Shown here: one piece after another, positions 1 to 9,800 of the stretch | Layout: each line of letters starts with the position of its first letter | Position numbering within the stretch: the first letter of the stretch is position 1 | Origin: DATJFH01 sp035495815 | GTDB taxonomy: Bacteria; Acidobacteriota; Terriglobia; Bryobacterales; Bryobacteraceae | NCBI GenBank assembly: GCA_035495815.1 | Contig: DATJFH010000018.1 | Coordinates: 1 to 45,381 of the forward strand | Direction: 5' to 3' | DNA: 45,381 nucleotides | The notes under the pieces: generated by a model | What the model was told of the DNA's origin: nothing | Databases searched by the model: none | Seen by the model: the letters and a program-made list of their open reading frames with translations, nothing else | Program-made: the position numbers and the translations under genes

Positions 1-304
1 CCGGCTGCTTCGACTGGGACGGAAACGGCAATACTTTGCTGCTTTCTCCCTCCGTGAACAGGCGTGTCTGCCGTGGAACCTGCGGGCGCTGTGGCGCGGC
101 CGCCACCGGTGGAGGCGGCGCTTCGGCGTCAGAAGTGGATAAAGAGCGCTCCAATGCCCGCGCCGTAGCCGCCGCCGCGCCCGTGAAGCTGCTCGCGTAG
201 CTCTCCGGCGCCGGACGGGCGGGCGGCGTCTGCAATCGCCGTCCGCATCGCTGGCAGCGATGCTCGTCTTCCGGGTTCTGGTGTCTGCAATAGAGACAGT
301 GCAT
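1..304 (-). CDS. Zinc-ribbon protein, N-terminal part (runs off left edge)
   Basis: An open frame reads leftward from an ATG at 304 without a stop to the window edge, giving 101 codons. The N-terminus holds two CxxC knuckles (CLYC, then CQRC followed by GRRL) within the first 22 residues, which is a typical zinc-ribbon start. The rest is Ala/Pro-rich, low-complexity linker with no recognised domain. Such N-terminal ribbons with long linkers are often found in membrane-tethered bacterial proteins of unknown role; the C-terminal part lies outside the window. No good ribosome-binding site precedes the ATG. It faces away from the LptD gene, so the two probably share a divergent promoter region. 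Confidence 0.65.
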   Translation of the reverse strand, partial: MHCLYCRHQNPEDEHRCQRCGRRLQTPPARPAPESYASSFTGAAAATARALERSLSTSDAEAPPPPVAAAPQRPQVPRQTRLFTEGESSKVLPFPSQSKQP

Positions 305-2695
305 ATGCGATTTACAGTGTTGCCGCTTGCGGGGACCGTTTTTGTCGTGTTACGTTTTCGATTGGCCCCTTCCGATCATGCGCTTCGTGTATTACTCCAG
401 CTATCCACTTCTGTACGTATCATAATCGGCAATCTTTGTCACGATCTTTGCAGTTCGGGGTCGATTTTTCTTGCATTGTCGGTGATCCTTGCCCTTCCGG
501 CGTCACCACAATTATCCCGAAGGCCTTCCGATGGACCTCCCAAGGACTTCGTCGACGCGGCCGCGGTCACCCTCGAAGCCGACGGTCCGCTGCGGAAATG
601 GCGTGGCAGCGCTCGTCTGCAGACAACAGAGATGGTGCTCTACGCGGACGAGATCGATTACAACGTCGATACCGCTTACGCCGAAGCTCGCGGCAATGTC
701 CATTTCAAGCACTTCACCCGGAACGAGGAGCTTTTCGCCACCAGGGCCGAGTACAATCTGGAAGATCAGAAGGGCAAGTTTTACGACGTGGTGGGCTCCA
801 CCGTCACCAAGATCGAGACCCGCCCCGGCGTGCTGAGCTCCACCAGCCCCTTTCATTTCGAAGGCCGGTGGGCCGAGCGACTCGGCGACAAATACATCCT
901 GCACGACGGCATGATCACCAATTGCCGCATGCCCAAGCCCTGGTGGACGCTGCGCGGCCCGAAGTTCGACATCGTCCCGGATGACCGGGCGCTGGCCTAC
1001 AAGGCCGTCTTTCGCGTGCGCGGCATGCCGCTGTTCTACACGCCGTACTTCTACAAGTCTCTGGCGAAGGTCCCGCGGCGGAGTGGATTCCTCACGCCCA
1101 ATATCGGCAACAGCTCCAGCCGCGGGAAGATGTTCGGCATCGGCTACTTCTGGGCCATCAACCGCAGCTACGACGCCACTTACCGGCTGCAGGATTTCAC
1201 CGAGCGAGGCTTCGCTCACAACTTCGAGCTGCGCGGCAAGCCCCGACCCGGCGCCGACTTCGACGCGGTGATCTACGGAGTGCAGGACCGCGGCCTCGAG
1301 CAGCCCGATGGATCCAGGATCAAGCAGGGAGGCTACTCCATCCTGATCAACGGCCGCGCCGACCTCGGCAAAGGCTTCCTCGCCCGCGGTGAGTTGAATT
1401 ATCTGAGTTCGCTGTTGTTCCGGCAGTCCTTCACCGAAACCTTCCACGAGGCGATCTTCTCCGAAGTACACTCCGTCGGTTACGTCACCAAACAGTGGTC
1501 CACCTTCCATCTCGACTTCGTCGCCCAGCGCATCGACAATTTTCAGAGCATTCAGGAAGGCGATTCCGTCATCATTCGAAAGCTTCCGGAAGTGGCTTTC
1601 TCCAGCCGCGACCGGCAGGTTTCCAGGGGCGCCTTGCCGGTCTGGGTTTCACTCGACACCACCGCCGGTCTGCTGCGCCGCACCCAGCCGCTGTTTCAAA
1701 CCCGGCAGTATACGGAACGCGCCGATTTCCAGCCGCGCGTCATGACGGCTTTCTATTGGAAAGGATTCCAGTTGATCCCCAGCTTTTCGGTCCGGGAAAC
1801 GCATTGGGGCGCCAGGGAGGAAGCAGGGCGCATTACCGGCAGTAACCTCAACCGCGGATCGCGGGAGGTTTTTATCGACCTGATCACACCCTCGCTCGCC
1901 CGCGTCTTCCGCAAAAAAACTTTTCTCGGCGAGCAGCTCAAACACGTGATCGAGCCGCGAGCTTCGTTCCGCAACGTGAGCGGCGTGATGGATTTCGACA
2001 AAATCGTCCGCTTCGACGAAACCGAGCTGGTCTCCAACACCACCGAAGCCGAGATCTCGCTGACCAACCGCCTCTACGCGAAGAGCCGCGGAGAGGTCCG
2101 CGAGATCATGAGCTGGACCGTGTGGCAGCGGCGCTACTTCGACCCCACTTTCGGAGGGGCGGTGATCCCGGGCCAGCGCAACGTCTTCGACAGCACGATT
2201 CAATTGACGCCGTATGCGTTCCTGGACCAGGCGCGCAACTATTCGCCGCTGGTCTCGGTGCTGCGGACCTCGCCCCTCAACGGAATGGGCATCGAGTGGC
2301 GGGCGGACTACGATCCGCTGCGCGGCCAGATGGTGAACAGCAGCTTTTCGGCGGACGTCCGTCATGGCGATTACTTCCTCTCCGCCGGCCATACCCAGGT
2401 GCGCAGCGTCCCGCAGCTATCCCCCAACGCCAACCAGTTTCGCGGCGCCCTGGGTTTCGGAAACCCGAACCATCGCGGATGGAACGCCGCTTTCAGTTCG
2501 GTCTACGACTTCCGTATCGGCGTCATGGAGTTCGCCACCACGCAGGTCACCTACAACACCGACTGCTGCGGAATCAGCGTGCAGTACCGGCGTTTCAACT
2601 TCGGCTCGCGCTTCGAAAACCAGTTCCGGGTGGCGTTTGCCATCGCCAACATCGGAACCTTCGGAACGCTGAAGAAGCAGGAAAGAATGTTCTAG
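305..2695 (+). CDS. lptD: LPS-assembly protein LptD (OstA/Imp)
   Basis: Outer-membrane beta-barrel that inserts lipopolysaccharide into the outer leaflet, receiving it from the LptA bridge. Counting from the ATG at 305, an OstA/LptA-like jellyroll lies at about 80-165 (LYADEIDYN, AEARGNV, FATRAEYN). A classic LptD segment follows (NCRMPKPWW, RVRGMPLFYTPYF, RSGFLTPNIG). The barrel runs to the C-terminus. Cys207 and the adjacent pair Cys754-Cys755 (TDCCGIS) match the disulfide-forming cysteines of known LptD; no obvious partner for the N-terminal cysteine of E. coli LptD is seen in the mature part. The start is uncertain. The ATG at 305 abuts the divergent gene's start at 304, and 305-480 is AT-richer than the rest, so TTG 476 or GTG 482 may be the true start, although either leaves a very short signal peptide. 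No LptE gene is visible nearby. Confidence 0.88.
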   Translation: MRFTVLPLAGTVFVVLRFRLAPSDHALRVLLQLSTSVRIIIGNLCHDLCSSGSIFLALSVILALPASPQLSRRPSDGPPKDFVDAAAVTLEADGPLRKWRGSARLQTTEMVLYADEIDYNVDTAYAEARGNVHFKHFTRNEELFATRAEYNLEDQKGKFYDVVGSTVTKIETRPGVLSSTSPFHFEGRWAERLGDKYILHDGMITNCRMPKPWWTLRGPKFDIVPDDRALAYKAVFRVRGMPLFYTPYFYKSLAKVPRRSGFLTPNIGNSSSRGKMFGIGYFWAINRSYDATYRLQDFTERGFAHNFELRGKPRPGADFDAVIYGVQDRGLEQPDGSRIKQGGYSILINGRADLGKGFLARGELNYLSSLLFRQSFTETFHEAIFSEVHSVGYVTKQWSTFHLDFVAQRIDNFQSIQEGDSVIIRKLPEVAFSSRDRQVSRGALPVWVSLDTTAGLLRRTQPLFQTRQYTERADFQPRVMTAFYWKGFQLIPSFSVRETHWGAREEAGRITGSNLNRGSREVFIDLITPSLARVFRKKTFLGEQLKHVIEPRASFRNVSGVMDFDKIVRFDETELVSNTTEAEISLTNRLYAKSRGEVREIMSWTVWQRRYFDPTFGGAVIPGQRNVFDSTIQLTPYAFLDQARNYSPLVSVLRTSPLNGMGIEWRADYDPLRGQMVNSSFSADVRHGDYFLSAGHTQVRSVPQLSPNANQFRGALGFGNPNHRGWNAAFSSVYDFRIGVMEFATTQVTYNTDCCGISVQYRRFNFGSRFENQFRVAFAIANIGTFGTLKKQERMF

Positions 2696-2696
2696 G

Positions 2697-2712
2697 CGGG
2701 CAAGGCTGCCCG
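2697..2712. terminator. Hairpin between convergent genes
   Basis: CGGGCA and TGCCCG form a 6-bp stem with an AGGC loop in the 24-bp gap between the stops of lptD and the DUF3604 gene. There is no T-tract on either side, so this is not a standard intrinsic terminator, but its place suggests a bidirectional 3'-end structure. Confidence 0.35.
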
Positions 2713-2719
2713 GCTTCGG

Positions 2720-5308
2720 TTAACGGGTCGCTTCCCCGCCCACCCAGATAGGCGACGACCAGGCGTGCGCGCCATTGAGCTGCGTCACCCGGACGTAGTA
2801 ATAATCGCCCTGGCCCGCAGCGCTGCGATCCTGAAAATCGATCTCGCCGTCGCGGGGCGCGTTCGGCTCGATGAGCTGCAGGGTGATCGAATCCAGGTTG
2901 CGTCCCAGCGCGGACTCCCTGACGAGCAGCCCGTTCTTCAGCTCGCTGAACGGCAGTTCGTACGCCGCCGCCGGGATCCGGGCAAACGGCCGCACCATCG
3001 GCGGAGCGACGTCGTGCTCAATGGATTCCTCGAGCGCGATCCCGACCGCCGTCGAAGGTGTCACACCGTCCAGCTCCAGTTCCAGGCTGTTGATCGCGCC
3101 CCTGGTATCCGCTGAAAACAGGATGCGATCAGGCGACTGCGAATCCCGCCGCGCGTATTCGGACGAGCGGTTGTCGAAATGCGTCCGGACATCCAGAATC
3201 CGCGCGCCCCGCACCGTCAGCGATCCTCTCCAGCGGCGATACCCGCGCGGATTGTCGCGTATGAAAGGTTCCGAACTCGATTGAAATCCGATCCCCACGC
3301 GCGAGCGCGGCCGCAGCGGCGCCTCCGCGAATCGGCGCGTGAAAACCAGCTCTCCGTTCTTGATCACCTCGACCCGGTCGAGCGGCCCCGTTCCCGACAC
3401 ACGCGCCCGAAGGCGCCGTCCCGCGGTGTAGGCCACGCGGCGCCCGGCGCGCGCGCCGTTCAGGTCCACCTCCAGCAGGATGCGCTCCGCGCCGCTGACG
3501 GCATAGGTGTCGCGGTCGCGCAAGGCGTCGAAGATTTCGTTGACGCCCTTGTCTCGTGCCTTCGCCGCAACCAGGCCTCCGAACTGCTGCAGGGCGCCGG
3601 CGGGCATCGTCCCGCTGTATCCGGGACGCGTGCGGTGATCGTCGGAGGCGGCCACGAATCCCACGTCGAAGCCGCTCTTCAAATAGTAGTTCCCGAACCA
3701 TTCGAAAGTGCCGTGCATGGAGGCGATCTCCACCAGCCGCTCCATGTCCGGATCGTTCCGGCGCCAGTCGCCCGCCTGGTGCGCGTGAGGAATGATCAGC
3801 ACGTCGCTGGTCTTGTTCGCGGCGCGCAGGCCCTGGTAGAGGCGGGACAGCGTGTACGCATTGTTGGCCGCCACCCGGCTCTGGCTCGGACTGCGGAAGA
3901 AGACATTGTGGTGGCCGCCCGACGGCCGCGACACCGTCCACTCGTAGGCCAGGTAGGCGATGAACTTGCCCGGTTCCGTATAACGGCGCACGGCTGCCTG
4001 CATGCTCTTCCACTCCGAGTCGTCGAGGTAGACGTCGTGTTCGGACAGCCCCAGGAAATCGAGGCGCGCATCCTCGCGTCCCCAGCGGTAGAAGCCGTCC
4101 ACCGAACCCATTCCCTCCGCCATGCCCGTGTGCGCGTGCGTCTCGCCCCAATACACGCGGTACGGCGGATTCTGCTCCACCCAGATCGGGTTGCTCTCTC
4201 CGCTGATTCTGCCGTCGGCGGAGCGGACCGCGAAGCGGTAGGTCCCGGGCTGATCGATCTGCAGATCTTGGACGACGGCTACGCTGTCCTCACCGGCCGG
4301 AATCTCGCGCACCGTTCGGCCGGCCAGCTCTACCCGGTAGGCAGGCAGCGGTCCGGTGGCGCGGTTCCAGAGTTCGTCCTCGCTGCGCACGGCCGCTTCG
4401 AACCGCTCGCCCGCCTTGACGATCGAGGGTGCGAACATCTTCACCGCCGCCACCTGTTTTCCCTGCACGGCGATGGCCGGCCACGACAGCGTCAGGAAGC
4501 AACCGTCGCCCTTGATGTCGGCATAGACCGGCAGCAGGAATCGGTCGTTGCTGAAACCGGGCATGCGGAAACCGCGCGACCCGCCGCTTCGGTCGCCGAA
4601 GACCAGCGTGATCGTGCCGCCGGGCTGCAGCGCGTCTCCCTCCAGCCGGTAGGCGGCATTTTCGGCGCTCGCGCGAAACCCGCCGTGCATCCCCGACCAC
4701 GGGACCTTCGCCTTGACCAGGCGCACGCGGGGATTGGAGCAGCGCGCCGACACATAGTGGTCGGCGGCGGGATCGTCGACCTGCGCCAGGCCGCCGTCCG
4801 ACATCAGCATGCGCGCCAGCATCAGGGTAGACCCGGCCGGCATAGCCTCGTCTCCGCAGGTTAGCGTCTGCTGAATGGTTTGCCAGCTTCCCGCCGGAAA
4901 TGGCCCGGCGCGGTCGAGGCGGAGTGTCGGGATGGCTTTCGGACGTTCGTCTTTCAAGCGGAATTCGTAAATCAGCGCGTCGATATTCTTCGAAAGCGCA
5001 GGGGGCGCCGTCGCGGATGGATCGTCCCGTAGGGCGAACACGCCGCCCACCGACTGAGTCGCATTCACAGGGACCGGCCCGCCCGTGAGTGAGTAGGCGT
5101 TGATCCAGTCCCAGAGGATAAGCCCGCGCTCCACCAGGTTGGCTTTGGTAGTTGGCGCCGTGTCACGCTTGAGCCGGTTGACCTGCTGCCGCAGCGCCGC
5201 CGGAAGATAGTCGCGCGGCGTCTCCTGCGCCGGGATCCTGCGGATCGGGACAAAACAGCAAACTGCGCCGGTCATGGCGGCTCCCAGCACGGTCAGTGGA
5301 CGGTTCAA
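2720..5308 (-). CDS. Exported DUF3604 protein (PHP-like metal-dependent hydrolase)
   Basis: A protein of about 862 residues of the DUF3604 family, predicted metal-dependent phosphoesterase-like enzymes related to the PHP superfamily. Clustered metal-ligand motifs are visible from about residue 385: GETHAHTG, GLSEHDVY, IIPHAHQAGDW and ASDDHRTRPG. The N-terminal half is beta-rich and has no recognised domain. The TTG at 5308 is preferred because GGGAGGG lies 9 nt before it and it yields a signal peptide (MNRPLTVLGAAMTGAVCC...PAQ). A longer reading from 5395 would overlap the upstream small gene and would put charged residues before the signal; ATG 5275 is another option. The small gene at 5340-5591 lies 31 bp upstream on the same strand, so the two probably form an operon. 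The substrate is unknown. Confidence 0.82.
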   Translation of the reverse strand: MNRPLTVLGAAMTGAVCCFVPIRRIPAQETPRDYLPAALRQQVNRLKRDTAPTTKANLVERGLILWDWINAYSLTGGPVPVNATQSVGGVFALRDDPSATAPPALSKNIDALIYEFRLKDERPKAIPTLRLDRAGPFPAGSWQTIQQTLTCGDEAMPAGSTLMLARMLMSDGGLAQVDDPAADHYVSARCSNPRVRLVKAKVPWSGMHGGFRASAENAAYRLEGDALQPGGTITLVFGDRSGGSRGFRMPGFSNDRFLLPVYADIKGDGCFLTLSWPAIAVQGKQVAAVKMFAPSIVKAGERFEAAVRSEDELWNRATGPLPAYRVELAGRTVREIPAGEDSVAVVQDLQIDQPGTYRFAVRSADGRISGESNPIWVEQNPPYRVYWGETHAHTGMAEGMGSVDGFYRWGREDARLDFLGLSEHDVYLDDSEWKSMQAAVRRYTEPGKFIAYLAYEWTVSRPSGGHHNVFFRSPSQSRVAANNAYTLSRLYQGLRAANKTSDVLIIPHAHQAGDWRRNDPDMERLVEIASMHGTFEWFGNYYLKSGFDVGFVAASDDHRTRPGYSGTMPAGALQQFGGLVAAKARDKGVNEIFDALRDRDTYAVSGAERILLEVDLNGARAGRRVAYTAGRRLRARVSGTGPLDRVEVIKNGELVFTRRFAEAPLRPRSRVGIGFQSSSEPFIRDNPRGYRRWRGSLTVRGARILDVRTHFDNRSSEYARRDSQSPDRILFSADTRGAINSLELELDGVTPSTAVGIALEESIEHDVAPPMVRPFARIPAAAYELPFSELKNGLLVRESALGRNLDSITLQLIEPNAPRDGEIDFQDRSAAGQGDYYYVRVTQLNGAHAWSSPIWVGGEATR

Positions 5309-5317
5309 CGGGTTTCG

Positions 5318-5324
5318 CCCTCCC
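5318..5324 (-). promoter_or_regulatory. Ribosome-binding site setting a TTG start
   Basis: GGGAGGG on the minus strand, 9 nt before the TTG at 5308. It decides the start of the DUF3604 gene in favour of an uncommon TTG codon. Confidence 0.5.
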
Positions 5325-5339
5325 GGACGCCGGCCCGCG

Positions 5340-5591
5340 CTAGTCGCAATCCTGCGGCGCCGCTTTCGCGAGTTGGCGTTCCAGTTCCCATTCAAACCGC
5401 TGGAGGGATGACGAGATTTCTCCTGCCCGGAACGATACCTGGCTGCGCGGCCCGTAGCAGGCCGTCATCAGCAGGGTGATTTCCTCGATTTTCCCGCGCA
5501 GCGAAAGCAGATCCCGGGTCAGCGCGCTTCGCTGCTCCTCCGTCATGGGATATCGCTCTTCCATGGGCTGTTCGCTCGACCTCGTCACCAT
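5340..5591 (-). CDS. Small hypothetical protein, 83 aa
   Basis: No family is recognised. The product is acidic and predicted mostly helical, with amphipathic Leu/Glu/Arg patterns (for example TRDLLSLRGKIEEITLLM), so a small soluble helical or coiled-coil protein is likely. It has no signal peptide. Alternative ATG starts lie at 5564 and 5546; the latter has GGAAGAG 9 nt upstream, so the N-terminus could be shorter. It sits upstream of and in line with the DUF3604 gene. The region before it carries a paired TGTCCAGT repeat that overlaps a possible promoter. Confidence 0.5.
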   Translation of the reverse strand: MVTRSSEQPMEERYPMTEEQRSALTRDLLSLRGKIEEITLLMTACYGPRSQVSFRAGEISSSLQRFEWELERQLAKAAPQDCD

Positions 5592-5604
5592 TGGTGTTCA
5601 GGAT

Positions 5605-5635
5605 ATTGTCCAGTATTCCGAGGTTCCTGTCCAGT
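5605..5635 (-). promoter_or_regulatory. Possible promoter with paired TGTCCAGT repeats
   Basis: On the minus strand, TGGACA (5633-5628), a 17-nt spacer and GACAAT (5610-5605) make a moderate sigma-70-like promoter for the small gene at 5591. The same 8-mer, TGTCCAGT on the plus strand, occurs at 5607-5614 and 5628-5635, exactly 21 bp apart or two helical turns, overlapping the -10 and -35 regions. This fits a tandem operator, but no regulator is assigned. Confidence 0.3.
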
Positions 5636-5707
5636 GCTCTCCCAGGTGGTTTCGGGTGCGCATCGCCCACCGGCCTTGCGGCCCGGTCATGCGAAGGCAA
5701 TCATCGT

Positions 5708-6424
5708 TCAGGCCCCGAGTTGATGCGCCAGATCGTAGAAATCCGAGGCGACGATGTCGAATCCGGTATGGGGGCCCGGGTCCGCCGGACGGCCCGGTCC
5801 GAACTCCAGCGGCCGGGGAACGAACGCCGTCCGCAAGCCCGCCCGCGCCGCCGCCCGCAGATCTTCTTTGTGCGCGGCCACCATCATCACCTCCTCCGGA
5901 CGCAAATCGAGGAGACTGGCGGCCATCTGGTAGACCGCCGGAGCCGGCTTATACTGCTTCGCCAGCTCGGAAGAGAGGACGCAGTCCCACGGCAGCGCCG
6001 CGTGCTTCGCCATGTTTACCAGCAGCGAGACGTTTCCATTTGACAGCGAGGCCAGGATGTAGCGACGACGCAGCCGCGTCATTCCTCCCGTCGAGTCCGG
6101 CCAGGGGCCCAGCCGGTGCCAGACCCGGTTCAGGTGGTCTTTGTCGGCTTCCCCCAGGTTCCGGATGCGGAACTCCCCGAGCAGTCCGTCGAGGATCATG
6201 CGGTGCAGTTTATCGAGGGGCGTCCAGGGCAGTTCGCCATTCCGGACACGATTCATGGCGGGCGCGTACCCGGCGCGCCAGGAGTCGGCGAATTTGCCCC
6301 AGTTCACGTCGATTCCTTTTGTCCTGGTTAGCTCTACGCCTTCGCGTACGATCGTACCGCGCCAGTCGACCACGGTTCCGAAGACATCGAATGTCAGCGC
6401 CTTCACACTATCCATACAAAACAT
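5708..6424 (-). CDS. Haloacid dehalogenase, type II (HAD superfamily)
   Basis: A 238-residue HAD hydrolase of the L-2-haloacid dehalogenase type, which replaces the halogen of 2-haloalkanoic acids with hydroxyl through an aspartyl-ester intermediate. Asp13 in FDVFGTVVDW is the predicted nucleophile. LSNGN is motif II, the Lys in KQYKPAPAVYQ is motif III and MVAAHKEDL is the acidic motif IV region. Length and motif spacing fit the family. It is cytoplasmic, with no signal peptide. The ATG at 6424 is chosen because GAGGGG lies 7 nt upstream; ATG 6415 is possible. It stands alone. Proteins of this type are often assigned by similarity only, so a general phosphatase or dehalogenase role with unknown substrate is the safe reading. 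Confidence 0.85.
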   Translation of the reverse strand: MFCMDSVKALTFDVFGTVVDWRGTIVREGVELTRTKGIDVNWGKFADSWRAGYAPAMNRVRNGELPWTPLDKLHRMILDGLLGEFRIRNLGEADKDHLNRVWHRLGPWPDSTGGMTRLRRRYILASLSNGNVSLLVNMAKHAALPWDCVLSSELAKQYKPAPAVYQMAASLLDLRPEEVMMVAAHKEDLRAAARAGLRTAFVPRPLEFGPGRPADPGPHTGFDIVASDFYDLAHQLGA

Positions 6425-6528
6425 GATAGTGCCCCTCGAATCGAATTCGCCTGCCTCCGATCGACGCTAAGGATTGGACCTGTGGCCTTCGAGTGCGCAA
6501 TGTTCACGGCAAACGTAAGCGGCAATCG

Positions 6529-6558
6529 TTGAGCGCAAGCAGAAAGTTGCAGTATAAT
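6529..6558 (+). promoter_or_regulatory. Promoter of tRNA-Ser
   Basis: TTGAGC (6529-6534), an 18-nt spacer and a perfect TATAAT (6553-6558). The predicted start near 6565 gives a leader of about 40 nt before the mature tRNA at 6605. Confidence 0.7.
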
Positions 6559-6604
6559 GTAGGGACATCGACCACAACTTGCTGAATTCAGGCGAGCTAA
6601 AAAC

Positions 6605-6698
<94 letters not shown>

Positions 6699-6700
6699 CC

Positions 6701-6716
6701 GCAGCTTCCCGGCTGC
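6701..6716 (+). terminator. Weak stem-loop after tRNA-Ser
   Basis: GCAGC and GCTGC form a 5-bp stem around a TTCCCG loop 3 nt after the tRNA. It is followed only by a short TTTT some 8 nt later, so termination here is uncertain. Confidence 0.25.
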
Positions 6717-6802
6717 ACGCTGATTTTGGCATTCCATCCCGTATCACTCACGCCCCCGCGAAAGCCATCGGACCCAAGCCCGAACCGCCCGGGTTATCGG
6801 GT

Positions 6803-6832
6803 TTGACCGAAAATCCGGTTTAAAGGTATGAT
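6803..6832 (+). promoter_or_regulatory. Promoter of TonB receptor 1
   Basis: TTGACC (6803-6808), an 18-nt spacer and TATGAT (6827-6832). Each hexamer matches 5 of 6 consensus bases. Transcription would start near 6839, about 22 nt before the ATG at 6861. Confidence 0.6.
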
Positions 6833-6860
6833 CTTTTGCAAGGCTGAGGGCAAACAAACA

Positions 6861-9800
6861 ATGAAGAGATTCGTCCTGATCATGTTGCTTTTCGGAACCC
6901 TGATCCGTGCGCAAACATCCGGCACCATCAGCGGTGCAGTTCAAGACGCCACCGGCGCGGTGGTTCCGGGCGCCACGATCACCGCTACCCAGATCGCCAC
7001 CAACCAGTCCCGTTCGGCGACCGCCGATTCGGCGGGCCAGTACGTGCTCCCCCTCCTGCCGCTCGGAGAGTATCGCGTGCGCGTGGAAAAGGACGGCTTT
7101 GCCCCCTTCGTTCAGCAGGGTATTACCTTGCAGGCCAACTCCCAGGTGGAAGCGAACGTCACGCTCCAGGTGCGGGCCAGCGCGGAGCAGATCACCGTGA
7201 GTTCGACCGCCTCAATGGTGCAGACTACCTCCACCACGCTCGTCCAGGTAGTGGATTCGCAGCGTGTGGCGGATCTGCCGTTGAACGGGCGCAACGTGCT
7301 GCAGCTTCTCTCGATCAATGCCGGCGTTTCCGACCGCAGCGTCCCCGTTACCGTGCAGGGCACCAACATCGGCGGCGCGGATCTGATCAATACCGTTTCG
7401 ATCAACGGCTCGCGGGGCAGCTCCACCAATTACCTGCTCGACAACTCCGACAACAATGAAGCCCAGACCAGTCTGGCGAGGCCGTTCCCCAATCCGGACG
7501 CCGTGCAGGAATTCAGCATCCAGACCAGTTCGTTCGACGCCGAGTACGGCCGCGGAGTGGGCGGCATCGTGAACGTCGTCACCAAGTCCGGTACCAACGC
7601 TTTCCACGGCACGGCATTCGACTTCCTCCGGAATTACGACCTCAACGCCTCCAACTTCTTTTCCGGACGCGACGCCGTGAAGCGCAATCAGTTCGGCGGC
7701 ACGCTGGGCGGGCCTGTCCGCAAGGATCAGGACTTCTTCTTCATGTCCTACCAGGGCACCCGGAACCACACGGCTACGCCCGGCGCGCTGCGCACCGCTC
7801 CCAGCGCCGCCATGCGCAACGGCGATTTCAGCGAGTGGCTGCTCGCCAACGGCACGGGTGTCATCCGCGACCGGGCCGGGAATCCTTATCCCGACAACAT
7901 CATTCCGCGCGCGAGCTTCGACCCGGTCAGCGTGAAGCTGCTCAGCCTCATGCCCACCTCCACCGCGTCCAATTACCAGGTCCGGTTCGGGACGCCCACC
8001 CGGATCATCAACGACGATCAGGCGCTCGTGCGGGGCGATCATCAGTTCAGCGGCGGCAACCGGATTTCGCTGCGCTACTTCTACCTTCGCTCCGAGGACA
8101 CGCCGACCATCCTGCCGAACAATGTCTTGTACGCGACCGACGGCGTCACCGGAAGCCAGCACAGTTTCACCCTCAATCACACCTACTCGTTTTCTCCGAA
8201 GTGGCTGAATAACCTGACCGCATCCCTGACGACGTCCCAACCTGCCCGGTTGACCGCCGCCCAACCCAACATCAGCCTGCAAAACCTCGGGGCGCGCGTG
8301 CGAAACGCGGTCGACGTCAACCTCATCGACGTCAGCATCAACGGCTGGTCGGGGGTTACGCTCGGCAACTACGGCCTGAACTTCTCGCGATCGATTCATC
8401 TCATCAACACCACCAGTTACGCCACCGGACGCCATAACCTGCGATTCGGCGGCGAGATGCGGGTCTACCGGACGGGCTTCACGTCCTACTTCCAGACCGG
8501 CGGCGCAAATACTTTCAACGGGCTGCTGCTGAGCGTGCCCGGCCGCCAGAATACGGGCAATTCGTACGCCGAGTTCCTGCTGGGCACGATGTCGTCTTTC
8601 CGCCAAACCTCGGTTTCGCGCCTCCACGCCGATCAGGAGCTGCCGGCCTTTTTCGTCCAGGACGATTTCCGCATCAATACCAAGCTCACCCTCAACCTCG
8701 GACTGCGCTGGGATCCCAAACCCGGATTCGACGAAGGTCTCGGGCAGCACACCACCTTCGTGCAGGGCCGTCAGTCCACCGCATTCCCCAACGCGCCGCC
8801 GGGACTGCTTTTCACCGGCGACAAGGGCTACGAAAACCGCGTAATCCCGGACAACTGGAAAAATTTCGGTCCCCGCGTCGGCGTGGCCTGGCAGTTCCTG
8901 CCCAAGACGGTCATGCGCGCCGCCTACGGCATTTTCTATGACGAGTATTTCGGCCTCTTCTACAACCGTGTGATTCAGGGTCCGCCGTGGATCGACGACG
9001 CGTCGCTTTCCGGCGTCCTCCAGTTTTCCAACCCCTTCGGCTCGGCTCCGGTGCTCGAACCGGAAGCTTACAAAGCCGGCTCCAATTATCCGTTCCGCGA
9101 CTTTTCGACGTATGCCGGGCCGACCGACCGCATGCGCGCCGGCTACATTCAGAACTGGAATTACGTGATCGAGCGCGAGTTGCCCGGCTCTGTCCTGCTG
9201 CGGGCTTCGTATGTCGGCTCGAAGGGCACCGATCTGGTGATGACGAAGGAAGTGAATCCCGGCATCTACGGCCCCGGGGCGACCGCCGCGAATATCAACC
9301 AACGGCGGCCATTGGCCCGAATCGGCGCTCTGGCGCTCGGTTACTCGGACTCGAATTCGAGCTACAACTCGATGCAGATCACCGTGCAGAAGCGTCACAG
9401 CAAGGGCTTCAGCGTTCTCGGCAACTACACCTGGGGACGCTCCATCGACTACGCTTCGTTCAGCTCGGTCTCCGGAAACAACGCCGGTCCCGATCCGTTC
9501 AATCTGCGCAACGCGCGCGGGTTCTCCAATTGGGATATCAAGCATCGCGTTTCCGTTTCCGGACTTTGGGAGATGCCTCGTCTCAACAGGGCGAATCCGG
9601 TGATCAAGGCGGTCCTCGGCGGCTGGCAGCAGAACGGCATCCTCACTCTGGAGACGGGGATTCCGCTGACGGTCGTCAGCGGCGCCGACAACAATTTCGA
9701 CGGCGTCACCGGCGACTACGCCGATTATCTGGGTGGAGACTGGAAGATCGGCGGCGATCGCTCCAAGAGCCAGCAGATCGCGCGCTGGTTCAATACGTCG

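Noticed and set aside
512..1510. 332-codon minus-strand frame opposite lptD
   Set aside because: Opposite strand of clear LptD motifs; low-complexity translation.
7212..9545. 777-codon minus-strand frame opposite TonB receptor 1; similar ones at 21329-23068, 23147-24856 and 25587-27638
   Set aside because: They mirror the receptor coding frame; their compositions are alike because they reflect the same codon bias, and they contain no domain, ribosome-binding site or context.
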